Part shown: positions 62,225 through 64,000 of the stretch, in pieces
Position numbering within the stretch: position 1 is the first letter of the stretch
Layout of the letters: each line of letters begins with the position of its first letter
Origin: Phoronis australis
Taxonomy: Eukaryota; Phoronida; Phoronidae
Length of the DNA stretch: 64,000 bases
Reading direction: 5' to 3'
NCBI GenBank assembly: GCA_002633005.1
Contig: NMRA01000014.1
Location: 1,902,960 to 1,966,959, forward strand
The notes under the pieces: generated by a model
The model's input: only the letters and a program-made list of their open reading frames with translations
Told to the model about the DNA's origin: nothing
Database searches by the model: none
Position numbers and translations under genes: made by a program

Positions 62225-62417
62225 ATGCCACACTGTTGCTGGGTACCGGAATGTACTAATTAGCGGCTCACGCGCGCTTTGGGAGTACCTTTGCATCGCT
62301 TTCCGATGGATGACACACTTCGCCGTACTTGGCTCGTTCGTGTGAAGAACGCAGCGTTACCCGTCCACGCAACGTACAAAGCAGTGGAGAATTACCGAGT
62401 GTGTGGCAAGCACTTTC
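62225..62417 (+). pseudogene. THAP-domain fragment of copy 2, interrupted by a stop and the gap
   Basis: Starts MPHCCWVPECTN and then meets TAG (copy 1 has TAT here). In the same frame it continues with LHRFPMDD, LRRTWLVRV and YRVCGKHF. Here the C2CH histidine (CGKHF) is present, unlike copy 1. The frame runs into the N gap. It is inactive because of the stop, but shows what the ancestral zinc-binding motif was. Confidence 0.8.
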
Positions 62418-62438
62418 NNNNNNNNNNNNNNNNNNNNN
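62418..62438. other. Assembly gap (21 N)
   Basis: A run of N inside transposon copy 2, exactly where plus-strand THAP coding meets minus-strand P2X7-C-like coding. The junction seen here may therefore be an assembly artefact joining two element copies. Confidence 1.
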
Positions 62439-62788
62439 AAGTGGGACAGTTGTTCCTCTGTCCGTGGTATGCCGGAGGTCCACTTAACCATGTCCAGTAG
62501 TGGCTTGGCCTCGTCGAACTCTGAACAGCACAAGTATTCCATTGAGGTAGGCACAACAACACACACAGTGCATTTGCACCAAGATGTGTCACCACGTCTC
62601 TCCTCAGTAGCCGCCTTGTTCTCTCAACAGCTGCCTGTGCCTGTGCATACTCAGCCTCGTTATACTCGGGCTCAAACATGCACCCACCCACTGAATGTCC
62701 GTCAAAAAATTCCTCGTCAAGACTGCTGTGAACAATCTCCGTCACTCACACTACTGTCACTGTGATACGGGTCACCGACTCCAGCCAT
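62439..62788 (-). pseudogene. Minus-strand gene fragment with P2X7 C-terminal (ballast)-like cysteine motif
   Basis: From ATG at 62788 the minus strand reads MAGVGDPYHSDSSVSDGD, then, in a second frame, SLDEEFFDGHSVGG and MFEPEYNEAEYAQAQ, and in a third frame SWCKCTVCVVVPTSMEYLCC followed by SEFDEAKPLL before the gap. The order acidic start, FEPEY, charged helix, WCxCxxC...PT..E.xCC.E is the signature of the zinc-binding cytoplasmic ballast domain of vertebrate P2X7 receptors, also found in many invertebrate stand-alone and transposon-associated proteins. Two frameshifts and the gap make this copy inactive. No P2X channel part is present. Confidence 0.7.
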
Positions 62789-63125
62789 TTTCAGCTTACA
62801 ACACACTAAACAATCCCTAAATCCAACGTAGTTGAGTTCTCTACTAACCTATCTTGCCGCAGAATACTCGCCGATGAAAAGTGGTGGCGACAATTGTTGA
62901 AAAACAGCACAAAACAAAAGTAGAATAGAACAGATTCGCACGTTAAAGTCAACGCAAAACCAAGTGGCGGGAAACGCTTGCTTCCTAAAACGTCACTTTT
63001 GGAGTAGCGGACGAGTAATTAATAAAATTACGAAAAGCTGTAATTAAGTGGAAAATATGTCTAGGATAACCAACCAACCTTATTTTAGCTCAAAATGACA
63101 TGGAAAAGGTTGCCTTCGCCTTTAA

Positions 63126-64000
63126 TGCAGGGTGTCAGACAAATTGAAGGACGTTCCACAATTACCGTTGATCTGAGCCAGACGCCACGTCGCCAGAAGT
63201 CGCAAGACATTTACAATGGCCTCTGCACATTTGTGATCGTGTCCACGAACAAGACCTACGCACAAGACAAACTGATTGCCACTGTAATGCTCATAAACCC
63301 TTTTCAGAATTAAACAAAGAGCTGAAAATTGACTGAGTACTTTTCTCTTACGCTCAAAGACTTAGAGACATCGTAAGATTGCCAGACATGGAGTCACAGC
63401 AGCCTTGGCAACAATGACTGCACTTAAAGGAGCCTAAGTACACGCACAGTACAAGCATAGTCACTCTGATTGACATGTGAGCTTTTAGTAGACGTCGCTT
63501 TTATTTGCTAGCATTTGGCCTCGGTTTTCTGAACGGTACTTGCTCACGGGTACGTGTTATTGTCAGATGTGCTTCCATAAGTGAACCTATGATCAAAAAG
63601 AAGTTGTGTTAAGAACACAAACCCTTGTTATTTATTTCGCACTACTTTGGCGGAAGCTTCAATGTGAAATTTCTTTGTTCACAAAACTGTTAATATTCTA
63701 CACTTTGTGAACGGCTTATAGAGTTCATTTCTCACATTGGAAATCACTCTCATTGATACGATTGACGAAAGACTTCGTAGCGTTCGGTAGCCCGATGTTT
63801 CTTGTGAGAAAAGCGAGGTTACGCAAGATGTGCAAAATCTCGCAAATGGAATATAGGCAGAAATGTGCTGAATATATTACTGTCGATGCGCTAAATTTTG
63901 CCTGCAAAGCTCCGTACGAAATATATGAGAATGGAATGTTAATAACATTTTAAATGCCGAGGGAGTTAATTACCCAATTTTTCGATAGCCTGTTGTAGAG
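63126..64000. other. Right-hand flank
   Basis: No gene is supported. Two overlapping short frames on opposite strands near 63725-63953 are unrecognised. The sequence is AT-rich with no defined repeat. Confidence 0.4.

Larger units (their letters stand above)
61960..63121 (+). mobile_element. Kolobok-like THAP transposon, copy 2
   Basis: Flanked by TTAA at 61956-61959 and 63122-63125. Both TIRs match those of copy 1 closely (left AGGCGAAGGCAACCTTTTTC, right end GGAAAAGGTTGCCTTCGCCT). It contains the THAP start on the plus strand, a gap of 21 N at 62418-62438, then sequence absent from copy 1 that reads as a different protein on the minus strand, and rejoins copy 1 at about 62930. True length is unknown because of the gap. 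Confidence 0.85.

Overview
The window is nuclear DNA from an animal. Spliced genes with GT-AG introns, a class A GPCR, ShK domains, many decayed transposons and low coding density all point that way. Frequent ACATGTA-like words, THAP and P2X7-C-like transposon genes and a DIRS fossil suggest a marine invertebrate, such as an anthozoan, lancelet or hemichordate. The sequence alone does not settle which. One short N gap lies at 62418-62438.

Genes. A single-exon 499-aa pseudokinase lies on the minus strand at 238-1737. FBXO9, an F-box subunit of an SCF ubiquitin ligase, fills 4.9-16.8 kb on the plus strand: eleven coding exons with consistent splice phases, plus a probable ATG-only first exon. 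A membrane mucin with three ShK domains occupies 26.8-31.5 kb or further on the plus strand. Its big exon carries two apparent frameshifts, and separate exons encode a transmembrane helix and a cytoplasmic tail. A single-exon orphan class A GPCR lies on the minus strand at 53004-54005. These genes look unrelated in function; nothing suggests co-regulation.

Mobile DNA. At 34.2-37.3 kb lies a dead DIRS-like retrotransposon with recognisable RT, RNase H and tyrosine recombinase remains. At 57.9-59.2 kb is a 1.33-kb terminal-inverted-repeat element with subterminal TACTCG-type repeats. At 60.5-63.1 kb are two same-orientation copies of a TTAA-flanked, THAP-encoding, Kolobok-like element with TIRs of about 150 bp. 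The second copy also carries, on the opposite strand, a broken reading frame with the WCxC...CC signature of the P2X7 C-terminal (ballast) domain. I consider this pair the most interesting thing here. Smaller dispersed families (a GCGCACCCA-ended MITE in four copies, two other two-copy families, foldback hairpins, tRNA-like SINE heads and minisatellites) fill much of the rest.

The stretches 17.8-26.7, 38-49.3 and 59.2-60.5 kb hold no gene I can support.
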